This document shows, in pieces, positions 51,251 through 61,009 of a stretch of DNA of 64,000 nt. The translations under genes were made by a program, and so were the position numbers. The DNA is from JBAZLV01 sp964586075. GTDB taxonomy: Bacteria > Nitrospirota > UBA9217. The stretch covers positions 1 through 64,000 of the forward strand of contig CAZPGZ010000005.1 of the NCBI GenBank assembly GCA_964586075.1, read 5' to 3'. The notes below the pieces were generated by a model. It saw only the letters and a list, made by a program, of their open reading frames with translations, was not told the DNA's origin and searched no databases. Numbering within the stretch: the first letter of the stretch is position 1; each line of letters begins with the position of its first letter.

Positions 51251-53464
51251 ATGCCGAAAGTACAGTTTATTTTCACGATTCACAACCATCAACCGGTCGG
51301 CAATTTTGAGTTCGTCGCCGAGGAGGCATACCAAAAATCCTATCTCCCTTTTATCAAGGTGTTGGAACGCCACCCGAAGATCAAGATTGTGCTCCATTAC
51401 ACTGGAATTCTCTATCATTTTTTTGAAAAACACCATCCGGAATTTATTCAAAAACTAAAAGCGCTTGTGTCTGCAAAGCGGGCAGAGATACTCTCGGGCG
51501 GATTCTATGAGCCCGTAATTGCCGTGCTGCCGGATGCTGATAAAACCGGACAGATCTGCGCGCTTTCCGATTACATACGCTGTACAATCGGCTATAATGC
51601 GCAGGGCATGTGGCTTGCCGAACGGGTTTGGGAGCCGCATCTGGCAAAGGCCATTGCCGCCGCAGGAATAAACCATGTCGTAGTTGATGATTTTCATTTT
51701 AAAATGGCAGGTCTCCATGATGATGAACTCGACGGCTATTATCTTACCGAGGACCAAAACAGCCTTGTGCGTATTTTCCCGGGAAGTGAGCGGCTCCGGT
51801 ATTTAATCCCGTTTCACAGGCCGGAAGAAACCATAGAACTTCTTGCAGGTTTGCGTTCGCAGGAGCGCAATCGCCTGATGGTTATGGCCGACGACGGGGA
51901 GAAGTTCGGCGTATGGCCCGAGACGTTTCATTCCGTATACGAAGAGCAATGGCTTGAACGGTTGTTTGCCCTGATCGAGCAAAACAGTGACTGGCTGGAG
52001 ACCACGACCTTTTCGGAATACCTGGCCATGGAACCGCCCCGGGGAAGGGTGTATCTTCCGACGGCGTCTTATATGGAAATGGGAGAATGGACTCTTCCGA
52101 CGCGCGCTATGACGGAGTATGATCGTGCACTGGCCAAGGTGAAAAATACTCCTGATTTCGAAGGGCTGAGGCCGTTCATCAAGGGCGGAATCTGGAGAAA
52201 CTTCCTGGCCAAATATTCCGAAAGCAATCACCTGCACAAACGGATGATGATGGTGAGTGAAAAGGTTCATGATTCCCTGAGCGTTTCCGTTCCGCAAGGA
52301 TCGAAGAGAGGGCAGACTGCATCACGAATGACCGATCACCTGTATCAGGCCCAGTGCAATGACGCATACTGGCACGGCGTATTCGGCGGGCTTTATTTGC
52401 CGCACTTGCGCTCAGCGGTATACGAGCATCTCATCGAGGCCGAGTTCCTTGCAGATACCGTGCGACATCAATACAAGCAGAAAGACCGGGCATCCAAAAC
52501 AGGAACAAGACGGCCGGACCGGACAAAAGGCGACCCCGCAACCTGGCTGGAGATTGAACAAGGAGATTTTGATCTGGACGGCAACGAAGAGATCATGCTG
52601 AATTCCGAGTTGCTGAACCTGTTTATAGAGCCGTCTGAAGGCGGCAGAATAACCGAACTTGACTGGAAGCCGCGTTCGTTTAATCTGATGAACACACTGA
52701 CGCGCAGACAGGAAGGGTATCACGAAAAGATTCTTCAAGCTGTCAATGCTTCTGCCGGCGGAACTCATGACGGCGGTGCGAAAACGATCCATGAACGGGT
52801 AATGGTAAAGGAGGACGGACTCCAGCAGCACCTGTTTTACGACTGGTATGTCCGGGGGACGCTCCTTGATCATTTTCTCGGCCCGGGCGTGGACCTGACG
52901 GGATTCATGAGATGCAAATATCATGAATCCGGAGATTTTGTGCTTGGTGCGTATGAGGCAATATGCAGAAAAGCAAAAAATCGTGCAACGGTGACCCTGG
53001 CACGCAAAGGGACGGTGGCCGGGATCGGCGTGCAGGTCAGGAAAGAACTGTTGTTGCAGAGCGCCGTTTCCGAGGTCTGCATTCGGTACAGGATTGAGAA
53101 CCTGGGCGATCGTGAACTTACGACGGATTTCGGAAGCGAGTTTAATTTTTCGCTCCTTGCCGGAAACGCCCCTGACCGCTATTATGAAATTCCCGGGCAT
53201 GCGCTGGAAAAAAGAAATCTTGCGTCAACAGGCGAATCAAACGGTGTGTGTCAGGTGAGCCTTGTGGATGAATGGCAGAAGATCAGGCTTGCCTTGGTGT
53301 TTTCGCAGCCGGCCCTGCTCTGGCGTGCGCCGGTGGAGACCGTTTCACAGTCGGAAGCGGGATTTGAGCGGGTATTCCAGAGCTCTATGGTGATGCCGAT
53401 ATGGCGTATTTCGCTTTTACCTGGACAGTCATGGGAAGTACAGGTTGCAATGAGAGTTCAGTAA
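51251..53464 (+). CDS. GH57 4-alpha-glucanotransferase/alpha-amylase
   Basis: 737 residues, cytoplasmic (no signal peptide). The GH57 catalytic domain begins FIFTIHNHQPVGNFE; the nucleophile Glu is in GMWLAERVWEP (near residue 123) and the acid/base Asp in VMADDGEKFGVWP (near 214). The C-terminal half fits the DUF1925/DUF1926 beta-sandwich domains that accompany this enzyme class (for example EIEQGDFDLDGNEEIMLNSELLNLFIEPSEGGRI). It should rearrange or shorten alpha-1,4-glucans, perhaps with the GH13 enzyme at 17856. Confidence 0.92.
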   Translation: MPKVQFIFTIHNHQPVGNFEFVAEEAYQKSYLPFIKVLERHPKIKIVLHYTGILYHFFEKHHPEFIQKLKALVSAKRAEILSGGFYEPVIAVLPDADKTGQICALSDYIRCTIGYNAQGMWLAERVWEPHLAKAIAAAGINHVVVDDFHFKMAGLHDDELDGYYLTEDQNSLVRIFPGSERLRYLIPFHRPEETIELLAGLRSQERNRLMVMADDGEKFGVWPETFHSVYEEQWLERLFALIEQNSDWLETTTFSEYLAMEPPRGRVYLPTASYMEMGEWTLPTRAMTEYDRALAKVKNTPDFEGLRPFIKGGIWRNFLAKYSESNHLHKRMMMVSEKVHDSLSVSVPQGSKRGQTASRMTDHLYQAQCNDAYWHGVFGGLYLPHLRSAVYEHLIEAEFLADTVRHQYKQKDRASKTGTRRPDRTKGDPATWLEIEQGDFDLDGNEEIMLNSELLNLFIEPSEGGRITELDWKPRSFNLMNTLTRRQEGYHEKILQAVNASAGGTHDGGAKTIHERVMVKEDGLQQHLFYDWYVRGTLLDHFLGPGVDLTGFMRCKYHESGDFVLGAYEAICRKAKNRATVTLARKGTVAGIGVQVRKELLLQSAVSEVCIRYRIENLGDRELTTDFGSEFNFSLLAGNAPDRYYEIPGHALEKRNLASTGESNGVCQVSLVDEWQKIRLALVFSQPALLWRAPVETVSQSEAGFERVFQSSMVMPIWRISLLPGQSWEVQVAMRVQ

Positions 53465-53539
53465 AATACGACACACTGCACGGGATTGAAAGTTAAAAAA
53501 GATTATTAAAGCAGCAGAGAGAAAAGGAGTATGGGAAGC

Positions 53540-55402
53540 ATGAAAAAGTTCCTTATGCTGTTTTTGCCGGTCATGATGTTTGTTGCAACAGCCGGCAGCG
53601 CGGAAAAACCGCTTGGGGTGGAAGAATATACCTCGGTCAATGAGCTTGCGAGCGCCATTTCTTCCTATTTTCCCAAAGTGCAGGGTGAAATAAAAACCAT
53701 TCAGGGAGAAACGCTGACGGTCGCATTGGGCAGCAAAGACGGGCTGAAAACCGGCGTGACATTGTCGCTTTGGCGCGCAGGCAGGGAAATACTCCATCCG
53801 GTGAACGGAGCAGTGCTTGGCCGCATGGAAGAAGAAGTCGGAGAAGCAGAAGTTTCCGAGGTGGGAGAAACTACGTCCACGATACGCGTCATTAAGAAGA
53901 TCAAACAACCGCAGCCGGGGGACACGGCCCGGATCACGCCCAAAAAAATCCGGATTGCCCTCATACCGTTGCGGGTTGGCCAGCCGGGAATCATGCAGGA
54001 ACTTTCCCGCCGGTTGAACGAACTCGGAAGATTTTCGGTCGTCGAGAACGACACAGTGTCGGCCTTTCTGAAAGACCGGAAACAACGCGATGCCTCCTTG
54101 ATCAAAGAGATGGGCCGTACGTTTGCGCTTGACGTGGTCGCTGCCGTTGAAATTTATCCATCGGAGGGGGGTAAGCTTCTGGTGACGGCAGGGATGTATT
54201 ATGCAGATAACGCGAGGCCGATCAATACGATCATGGCCATGCTTGACCTGAAAACCAAGAAAGAATCGCTCACGGACGTGAAACCGTTTTTTGCTCCGGA
54301 TAGAGAGGAGACAAGCTTCTTTGCCGAAGGAAAAAGCTTTGTGTCAGACGGGAAAGTCATACCGAGGCTTCCGTTTGACGCCCGGTTGTTTGCTGTTGCT
54401 GACCTCGCAGGAGACGGTGTTCTGCACTATATTTTTTCTGATGGCGCAAGACTGCATATCTATTTGCAGGAGTCAAAGGGATGGAGAGAAGAATGGTCGG
54501 AATCAGTACCGTTTGCTTCCGGTGAAGTAACGCATATCAACATTGACGTTGCGGATATTAACGGCAATGGCAGACCGGAAATCTTCGTGACAGCCATGCA
54601 GAATGAAAAAGTGATCTCGTATGTCATGGAACTCCAGAATGGTGCTTTCAACCGCATAGCGGCAATGCCGGGCTTCCTGCGGATTGTAAAATACCCCGGC
54701 AAAGGAGACGTTCTGATCGGTCAGAACTATGATCCGGTAACATTTTATGCCGGGAAACCGAAGCAATACTCATGGTCGGAAGGAAAATACGTTGCAGGAC
54801 TCGAGTTTCCGCTTCCGAAGGGGGTAGATCTTTACGGATTTGTGATCGCCGATCTGGGAGAGTCCCAGCCGCTCCTGGTATCTTTGAATAATAATGATCA
54901 ACTGGTCGTTTATGCAAATAACAGCCTAATTTGGAAAAGCGAAGAAAAATATCCTGCAGTCGGAACAACGGTAATCAAACCTATAACAGGACACGATGCT
55001 GACTTTATAAAAGCCGCCTCAGAGCAAGCAGAAAAAACAGGCAACCCTCCGGTATCTCTTGAACGTGAAAAAGTGAGGATCCGGGGGCGGGTACTTGCAC
55101 TCGATTTGAACGGTGACGGCAAAGAGGAAATCATCGTGCCTAAAAATAATGCTGTCCCGTACCTTGATGCCATCGGGATTAAATTTATACCCGGATACAA
55201 AGATGCTGAATTTGTGGGGCTGAGCTGGAACAATGCGAGGCTTGAAGAACGGTTCAACATAAGGAAGGTTCAGGGGATCGTGATGGATTTTCAACTACTC
55301 AAGCAACAAGACGTGAAAGGCAGGCTTTATGTTCTGGCAAAGATCCCCGGCTGGTGGATAAAGAGCGACACCATTCAGGTGACATCCTATACGATAAAGT
55401 AA
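53540..55402 (+). CDS. Exported VCBS/FG-GAP repeat protein with FlgT-like N-terminus
   Basis: About 620 residues with signal peptide MKKFLMLFLPVMMFVATAGSA. The N-terminal part (about 30-130: VQGEIKTIQGETLTVALGSKDGLKTGVTLSLWRAGRE) resembles the FlgT C-terminal type beta-barrel; a TolB-like alpha/beta region follows (KKIRIALIPLRVGQPGIMQELSRRLNE). The C-terminal half has beta-propeller-type repeats with calcium loops: DINGNGRPEIFV and DLNGDGKEEIIVPKN. Predicted periplasmic or surface-located; function unknown. ATG at 53540 is used because AAGGAG lies ten bases upstream; 53531 is too close. Confidence 0.8.
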   Translation: MKKFLMLFLPVMMFVATAGSAEKPLGVEEYTSVNELASAISSYFPKVQGEIKTIQGETLTVALGSKDGLKTGVTLSLWRAGREILHPVNGAVLGRMEEEVGEAEVSEVGETTSTIRVIKKIKQPQPGDTARITPKKIRIALIPLRVGQPGIMQELSRRLNELGRFSVVENDTVSAFLKDRKQRDASLIKEMGRTFALDVVAAVEIYPSEGGKLLVTAGMYYADNARPINTIMAMLDLKTKKESLTDVKPFFAPDREETSFFAEGKSFVSDGKVIPRLPFDARLFAVADLAGDGVLHYIFSDGARLHIYLQESKGWREEWSESVPFASGEVTHINIDVADINGNGRPEIFVTAMQNEKVISYVMELQNGAFNRIAAMPGFLRIVKYPGKGDVLIGQNYDPVTFYAGKPKQYSWSEGKYVAGLEFPLPKGVDLYGFVIADLGESQPLLVSLNNNDQLVVYANNSLIWKSEEKYPAVGTTVIKPITGHDADFIKAASEQAEKTGNPPVSLEREKVRIRGRVLALDLNGDGKEEIIVPKNNAVPYLDAIGIKFIPGYKDAEFVGLSWNNARLEERFNIRKVQGIVMDFQLLKQQDVKGRLYVLAKIPGWWIKSDTIQVTSYTIK

Positions 55403-55494
55403 ATCCAATTGGATCTTTTCGGACGGTTGCCGGTTGTTTGGTGCTGATAAAATCACTCTAGGATAAGAATGCGTTTTCCGGCAACTGGACTTTA

Positions 55495-56274
55495 ATGAAG
55501 ACAGAAAAAAACATAAACAGCAAAAGCCTGATACCAGAGCGGCTTTACGCTCAGCTGGATATTCAGAGCTTGCCGAGACACATCGCCATTATTATGGATG
55601 GCAATGGACGGTGGGCATTGCGCAGAGGCCTGCCGCGTATTGCCGGGCATAAAAAAGGCGTGGATGCCGTGCGGCGCGTGACGGAGCAGTGCCGCCAGCT
55701 CAAAATACCGGTGATCACACTGTACGCTTTTTCCGACGAGAATTGGGGCCGGCCCAAAGAAGAAGTCGGCTTCCTGATGGACATGCTGGGGCACTATCTC
55801 GAGACTGAGATAGCGACCATGAAAACAAACGATATCCGGTTTCGAACCATCGGCAGGATTGAAAAACTTCCGGTATCTGTGCAGGGCTGGGTGAGAAAAG
55901 CAGTCTCTGAAACGTCCAACAACTCGGGAATGATTCTTAATCTCGCCTTATCATACGGCGGCCGGGGTGAAATACTGGAAGCAATCAACAGGATGCGCAC
56001 TGAAATCGCTCCAACGGACAGCATCACCGAAGAATCATTATCCGCTCATCTTGACACCGCGGGCCTTCCTGATCCTGATCTGATCATACGGACGAGCGGT
56101 GAAAAACGCATCAGCAACTTTCTTCTCTGGCAAGCGGCGTATACCGAACTTTATTTTACCGATACGCTCTGGCCTGATTTTGTGGAAAAAGATCTTATTG
56201 ACGCAATTCTGGATTACCAGGGCCGCCAGCGCAGATTCGGTCTTACGCAGGAACAATTGCTGCAAAAACCGTGA
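55495..56274 (+). CDS. uppS: Undecaprenyl diphosphate synthase
   Basis: Makes the C55 lipid carrier precursor for peptidoglycan and other envelope polymers. The cis-prenyltransferase motifs are present: HIAIIMDGNGRWALRRGLPR with the catalytic Asp, YAFSDENWGRP, RTIGRIEKLP, NLALSYGGRGEI, and at the end DLIIRTSGEKRISNFLLWQAAYTELYFTDTLWPDF. 259 residues including a roughly 25-residue N-terminal lead. First gene of the envelope cluster. Confidence 0.95.
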   Translation: MKTEKNINSKSLIPERLYAQLDIQSLPRHIAIIMDGNGRWALRRGLPRIAGHKKGVDAVRRVTEQCRQLKIPVITLYAFSDENWGRPKEEVGFLMDMLGHYLETEIATMKTNDIRFRTIGRIEKLPVSVQGWVRKAVSETSNNSGMILNLALSYGGRGEILEAINRMRTEIAPTDSITEESLSAHLDTAGLPDPDLIIRTSGEKRISNFLLWQAAYTELYFTDTLWPDFVEKDLIDAILDYQGRQRRFGLTQEQLLQKP

Positions 56275-56325
56275 CAACGCCCCGCGTTTCACCCCGATAC
56301 AGACCTGACCCTACGGAGACAATGC

Positions 56326-57129
56326 ATGCTGTATAAGAGAGTGATTTCTGGGCTTTTGTTTCTTCCCATCTTTTACGCGGTCACGTGGGAACTGCCGCCG
56401 GTGTATTTTGCAGCGCTGCTTATGCTTACTGCGGCGATGGGGCAATATGAATTTTACCGCATGGCCCGGACCCGCGGAAGCAGCCCTTGTGCCGGCCTCG
56501 GTATTCTGGCCGGGGTGCTGATTATCCTTGAAGCATATCATCCTCTTTCCCGAGGTGCCGAAATTTTTTTTATGGCGGGATGCATTATGCTGGTCATGGT
56601 CACCCGGCTTTTTTCACGACGGCCTGTGGAAGGAGCGATCGATGACATAGCACTTACGCTTACCGGCATATTCTATGTCGCAGTATTGTTTGCGTTTCAA
56701 ATCCAGATCCGCATGGGCGTTGATGGAAAACAATGGCTTGTGTTCCTCTATTTTGTGATCTGGGCGTCGGATATCGGCGCCTACGCCATCGGCATCCCCT
56801 TTGGCAAACACCGGTTGTATGAAAAAGTGAGCCCCAAGAAAAGCATCGAAGGATTCGCCGGAGCGCTGATCGCGTCCGTGGGAATGGCGCTTGTCTGCAG
56901 AATATGGTTTATGCAGGAGATTCCGTTCGGAATTGGAGAGGCAATCGGAATTGCACTCGTCCTCGCGGTGGTCGGCACGACAGGCGATCTGGTTGAATCG
57001 CTGTTAAAACGGTCATCAGGTGTCAAAGATTCAGGCGGAATAATTCCCGGGCACGGTGGAATCCTCGATCGTATGGACAGTATGCTGTTTGCAGCGCCGA
57101 TACTGTATTGCTATTTAATGATCAGATAA
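56326..57129 (+). CDS. cdsA: Phosphatidate cytidylyltransferase
   Basis: Integral inner-membrane enzyme converting phosphatidic acid and CTP to CDP-diacylglycerol. Multiple hydrophobic helices and the CdsA signature near the end (KRSSGVKDSGGIIPGHGGILDRMDSMLFAAP), together with SPKKSIEGFAGA, are diagnostic. 267 residues. It is placed between uppS and dxr as in many proteobacteria. Confidence 0.94.
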   Translation: MLYKRVISGLLFLPIFYAVTWELPPVYFAALLMLTAAMGQYEFYRMARTRGSSPCAGLGILAGVLIILEAYHPLSRGAEIFFMAGCIMLVMVTRLFSRRPVEGAIDDIALTLTGIFYVAVLFAFQIQIRMGVDGKQWLVFLYFVIWASDIGAYAIGIPFGKHRLYEKVSPKKSIEGFAGALIASVGMALVCRIWFMQEIPFGIGEAIGIALVLAVVGTTGDLVESLLKRSSGVKDSGGIIPGHGGILDRMDSMLFAAPILYCYLMIR

Positions 57130-57190
57130 GTTCCCGTACATGCGAACGTTGCTGCGATTTGCGCAGCGTTACGCTGTGGAGTGAAACAAC

Positions 57191-58354
57191 ATGAAAAAAA
57201 TTTCCCTATTGGGTTCTACCGGTTCCATCGGGCAATCCACGCTTGCGGTGGTGGAAAAATTTCCCGACCAATTTCGTGTTGTCGCCCTTGCAGCAGGAAA
57301 CAACATCGATCTTCTGGAAAAACAGGTGAGATTGTTCAAACCGGACCTCGTCGCGGTTGCAGGAGAAAAACCGGCGGACATCCTGAAGAACAGATGCTCT
57401 GACTTGAAGGTCCGCGTCATGCATGGTATAGAAGGCATGATCCAGGTCGCGGCTGCAGAAGAAGCAGACACCACGGTCTCCGCCATTGTCGGGACAGCCG
57501 GACTCGTGCCCACGATGGCGGCGATTCGTGCACGCAAAAACATAGCGCTTGCAAACAAGGAAGTGCTGGTGACTGCGGGTGAACTTGTTATGGCGGAAAG
57601 CCGCGCACGCGGAGTGTCCATCCTGCCTGTGGACAGCGAGCATAGCGCCATTTTTCAGTGTCTGCAGGCGGGTGCATGCAGACACATTAAAAAACTGATC
57701 CTGACTGCATCGGGTGGGCCGTTCCGCAAATACTCAAAGAAAGATCTTGAAACCGTTTCGTTGGCGCAGGCCCTCAATCATCCGAACTGGAGCATGGGCA
57801 GGAAAATTACCATTGATTCGGCAACCCTTATGAACAAGGGGCTGGAAGTGATCGAAGCGCGCTGGCTTTTCAGCATGGAGCCGGGAAAAATCAAGGTGCT
57901 CATCCATCCGCAGAGCATTATTCATTCCATGGTGGAATTTCAAGATCATGCGGTGTTGGCACAACTCGGCATGCCCGATATGAAAGGGCCCATTGCCTAT
58001 GCGCTTTCGTATCCCGAACGGCTCCCTGACGTGTCGCCAGCGTTGAATCTTGCCTCGGTTGGCACGCTGACATTCGAGGAGCCCGACATGGAGCGATTCC
58101 CGTGTCTTGCCCTTGCGTATGATTCCTTTACGGCCGGTGGTACCATGCCCGCAGTGCTTTCAGCGGCAAACGAAATTGCCGTCAGATATTTTTTAGAGGA
58201 AAAAATCGGTTACAACGACATCGCCCGCGTGATTAAAGCAACAATGGAGTCCCATACGCCGTCTCCTCTCAAGACTGTCGAAGAGGCGCTGAAAGCGGAT
58301 ATTTGGGCGCGGCAGAAAGCGGAAAAAATCGTCGAAACGGAAATACAAGGATAA
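57191..58354 (+). CDS. dxr: 1-deoxy-D-xylulose 5-phosphate reductoisomerase
   Basis: First committed step of the MEP isoprenoid pathway. NADPH-binding LLGSTGSIGQSTLAV, ALANKEVLVTAGELV, PVDSEHSAIFQCLQ, LTASGGPFR, HPNWSMGRKITIDSATLMNKGLEVIEA and HPQSIIHSMVEF are all conserved, including the acidic metal ligands. 387 residues. Together with ispG downstream it indicates the MEP route in this organism. Confidence 0.96.
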   Translation: MKKISLLGSTGSIGQSTLAVVEKFPDQFRVVALAAGNNIDLLEKQVRLFKPDLVAVAGEKPADILKNRCSDLKVRVMHGIEGMIQVAAAEEADTTVSAIVGTAGLVPTMAAIRARKNIALANKEVLVTAGELVMAESRARGVSILPVDSEHSAIFQCLQAGACRHIKKLILTASGGPFRKYSKKDLETVSLAQALNHPNWSMGRKITIDSATLMNKGLEVIEARWLFSMEPGKIKVLIHPQSIIHSMVEFQDHAVLAQLGMPDMKGPIAYALSYPERLPDVSPALNLASVGTLTFEEPDMERFPCLALAYDSFTAGGTMPAVLSAANEIAVRYFLEEKIGYNDIARVIKATMESHTPSPLKTVEEALKADIWARQKAEKIVETEIQG

Positions 58355-58517
58355 CAGCGGACGATGCACATGCATATGCTGTTTGTGAAAGAATGAGAAT
58401 ACAATCATTGTTCTTCTTTCGGTCTGTGCATGCTTTCTTTCTGAATGATATGCGCACCGCCGGCGAATCCTGAGGAATAAAACCTGTGCAGTAATCTAAT
58501 GGTAGTAAGGAGCAAGA

Positions 58518-59801
58518 ATGACACTGATATATTTTCTGATCGTGATCGGCATCCTCGTGTTTGTGCACGAGTTCGGTCACTTCATCATGGCAAAACGGGC
58601 CGGCGTCCGGGTGGAAAAGTTTTCGCTGGGATTTGGGCCGAAGCTTGTCGGCTTTAAAAAGGGTGATACGGAATACCTCATTTCCGCGCTTCCGCTCGGC
58701 GGTTATGTGAAAATGGCCGGAGAAAACCCGGATGAAGAGCCGACGGGCGACGCCGGTGAGTTTCAGTCCAAAACCGTGTGGCAAAGGATAAAGATTGGAA
58801 TCGCGGGTCCGCTTACGAATATTCTGCTCGCATTTCTGGTAATGCCGCTTGTGTTTATGATCGGGACCTATTCCGAAGGGCCTGCGAAAGTCGGCTATGT
58901 GGAAAAAAATTCACCGGGAGAACGGGCGGGATTCATGGCCGGGGATGTGATCGAGAAGGTAAACGGAAGAAGCATCACCGATTGGTCAAAGGCATTGGCC
59001 CTTATTGCGGTGAATCCTGATACAGACGTGACGGTTATTGTCGACCGGCATGGAGAGAAAAAAAGCATGGTCCTCCGGCCCGCGACTGCAACGGAGTTTA
59101 AAATCGGTACCTCAGGCCTCGTTCCGGACATGCCGGCGGAGATTGGAAGGCTGAAACCGGAATTTCCTGCCGAGCGGGGTGGACTCAAACTGAATGACAA
59201 AATCATTGCCGTGAATGGCCGAATTATCTATCACTGGAACCAGTTCTCCACACTGATACGCGAGAGCAAAGGGGAGAAACTCACGCTTCTGCTGGAACGC
59301 GACGGAAAGCGCATTGAAAAGACAATAACTCCGGTTATGGACAATGGAAGATATGTGATCGGTGTGGAACCCATTATAAAACAGGTGCTGATCAGGTATG
59401 GTTTTCTTGAGTCTGTGCAACTCGGTTTCAACAAAACGATAGACTTAATGGACCTCACATTTATTACCTTGAAACAGCTGTTCAGCCTGAATATCTCCAT
59501 CAAGAATATTGGGGGCCCGGTCATGATAGCGCAGATGTCAGGCCAGGCCGCGGCCGCCGGACTTTCGTCGTTTTTGCTGTTTCTCGCATTTGTAAGCATC
59601 TCTCTCGGCATTCTGAATTTGCTTCCTATCCCCGTTTTGGACGGCGGGCTGGTTCTGTTCCTGATCATTGAAGCGATCCGCAAAAAACCGCTGTCTCGTA
59701 AAACTATGGAAGTGTCCCAGAGCATCGGTGCGGCATTGTTGATAACGTTGATTGTAGTGGTGTCGTACAACGATGTTATGAGAATGTTTTTCACCAAGTA
59801 G
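58518..59801 (+). CDS. rseP: RseP-family intramembrane zinc metalloprotease
   Basis: Site-2 protease, here 427 residues. The HExxH motif is in LVFVHEFGHFIMAKRAG in the first transmembrane helix, the third ligand region in NLLPIPVLDGGLVLF near residue 370, and two PDZ domains lie between (YVEKNSPGERAGFMAGDVIEKVNG and FPAERGGLKLNDKIIAVNG). In E. coli RseP cleaves RseA in the envelope stress response and clears signal peptides. AAGGAGC precedes the ATG. Confidence 0.94.
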   Translation: MTLIYFLIVIGILVFVHEFGHFIMAKRAGVRVEKFSLGFGPKLVGFKKGDTEYLISALPLGGYVKMAGENPDEEPTGDAGEFQSKTVWQRIKIGIAGPLTNILLAFLVMPLVFMIGTYSEGPAKVGYVEKNSPGERAGFMAGDVIEKVNGRSITDWSKALALIAVNPDTDVTVIVDRHGEKKSMVLRPATATEFKIGTSGLVPDMPAEIGRLKPEFPAERGGLKLNDKIIAVNGRIIYHWNQFSTLIRESKGEKLTLLLERDGKRIEKTITPVMDNGRYVIGVEPIIKQVLIRYGFLESVQLGFNKTIDLMDLTFITLKQLFSLNISIKNIGGPVMIAQMSGQAAAAGLSSFLLFLAFVSISLGILNLLPIPVLDGGLVLFLIIEAIRKKPLSRKTMEVSQSIGAALLITLIVVVSYNDVMRMFFTK

Positions 59802-59857
59802 ATTTTTATTTATACCCGTCGGAATCGATAAGCAGAACGTTTGTGGATATTTATCCT

Positions 59858-60961
59858 ATGAGCGATACCATAACGCGTAAGAATACCAGACAGATTTCAC
59901 TCGGCACCCTGAGGATTGGCGGAGACGCGTCTGTAGTTGTTCAGTCCATGTGCAATACGGACACGAGGAACGTTCAGGCGACACTGGCGCAAATCATGAG
60001 GCTTGAACAAGCTGGTTGTGAGGTGGTGCGTTTGGCGGTGCCGGACAATGACGCGGCTCGCGCCCTCGGACAGATCAGAAAAGGAACATCTCTTCCGCTG
60101 ATTGCCGATATCCACTTCGACTACCGGCTTGCCGTCGAGGCGGTAAAGCAGGGAGTAGATGCGCTTCGCATCAATCCCGGGAACATCGGGGGGAAGGACA
60201 AAACCGCCGAAGTGGTGAGGGCGTGCAGCGACAACGGCATCCCCATCCGCATCGGCGTGAATGCGGGGTCTCTGGAGAAGCAGTTGATCGAGAAATACCG
60301 GCATCCTACTCCGGAAGCCATCGTGGAGAGCGCCTTTGGGCATATCCGCATTCTTGAAGAGTTGAATTTTACGAGTATCAAAGTTTCGCTCAAAGCATCG
60401 GATGTGCTTACGACGGTACAGGCGTACCGACTGTTCTCCGGCAGATCCGATTATCCGCTTCATATCGGCATTTCCGAGGCTGGTACAATTTTCTCCGGAA
60501 CGATCAAGTCAAGCGTGGGGCTCGGCATCCTGCTTGCCGAAGGCATCGGTGACACGCTGCGGGTTTCTCTTACCGCCGACCCGGTGGAAGAAGTGCGTGT
60601 CGGATACGAGATCCTGAAATCGCTCGGCATCAGACAGCGCGGTGTGAACGTTATTTCCTGCCCGACCTGCGGCAGAACGGAAATAGATATTATCGGCCTT
60701 GCCCAGGAAGTAGAAAGGCGGCTTGCCGGCATCAAAGAACCTCTGACGGTTGCAGTCATGGGTTGCGTAGTGAACGGACCGGGCGAGGCGCGTGAAGCTG
60801 ACGTCGGCATTGCAGGCGGCAAGGGAATCGGACTGTTGTTCAAGCATGGGGAAATCATCAGAAAACTCCCGGAATCAGAACTGGCGGATGCCTTGGTTGG
60901 TGAAGCTGAAGCGCTGGCCAGGCAAAAAAAAACTGAAGGCGGAAACCGGAGAAAAGAGTAA
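59858..60961 (+). CDS. ispG: 4-hydroxy-3-methylbut-2-enyl-diphosphate synthase
   Basis: Penultimate MEP pathway enzyme with a 4Fe-4S cluster. TIM-barrel part: VVQSMCNTDTRNV, LPLIADIHFDYRLA, DALRINPGNIGGKDK. The C-terminal cluster part has CPTCGRTEIDI and GCVVNGPGEAREADVGIAGGKG. ATG at 59858 gives about 367 residues; a GTG at 59843 is possible. Neither has a strong ribosome binding site. It directly follows rseP. Confidence 0.94.
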   Translation: MSDTITRKNTRQISLGTLRIGGDASVVVQSMCNTDTRNVQATLAQIMRLEQAGCEVVRLAVPDNDAARALGQIRKGTSLPLIADIHFDYRLAVEAVKQGVDALRINPGNIGGKDKTAEVVRACSDNGIPIRIGVNAGSLEKQLIEKYRHPTPEAIVESAFGHIRILEELNFTSIKVSLKASDVLTTVQAYRLFSGRSDYPLHIGISEAGTIFSGTIKSSVGLGILLAEGIGDTLRVSLTADPVEEVRVGYEILKSLGIRQRGVNVISCPTCGRTEIDIIGLAQEVERRLAGIKEPLTVAVMGCVVNGPGEAREADVGIAGGKGIGLLFKHGEIIRKLPESELADALVGEAEALARQKKTEGGNRRKE

Positions 60962-61009
60962 AGCCAGCCATGCCTGCGCTCTCTCTGCGGCCCGTGTTTT
61001 GGAGGTTGC

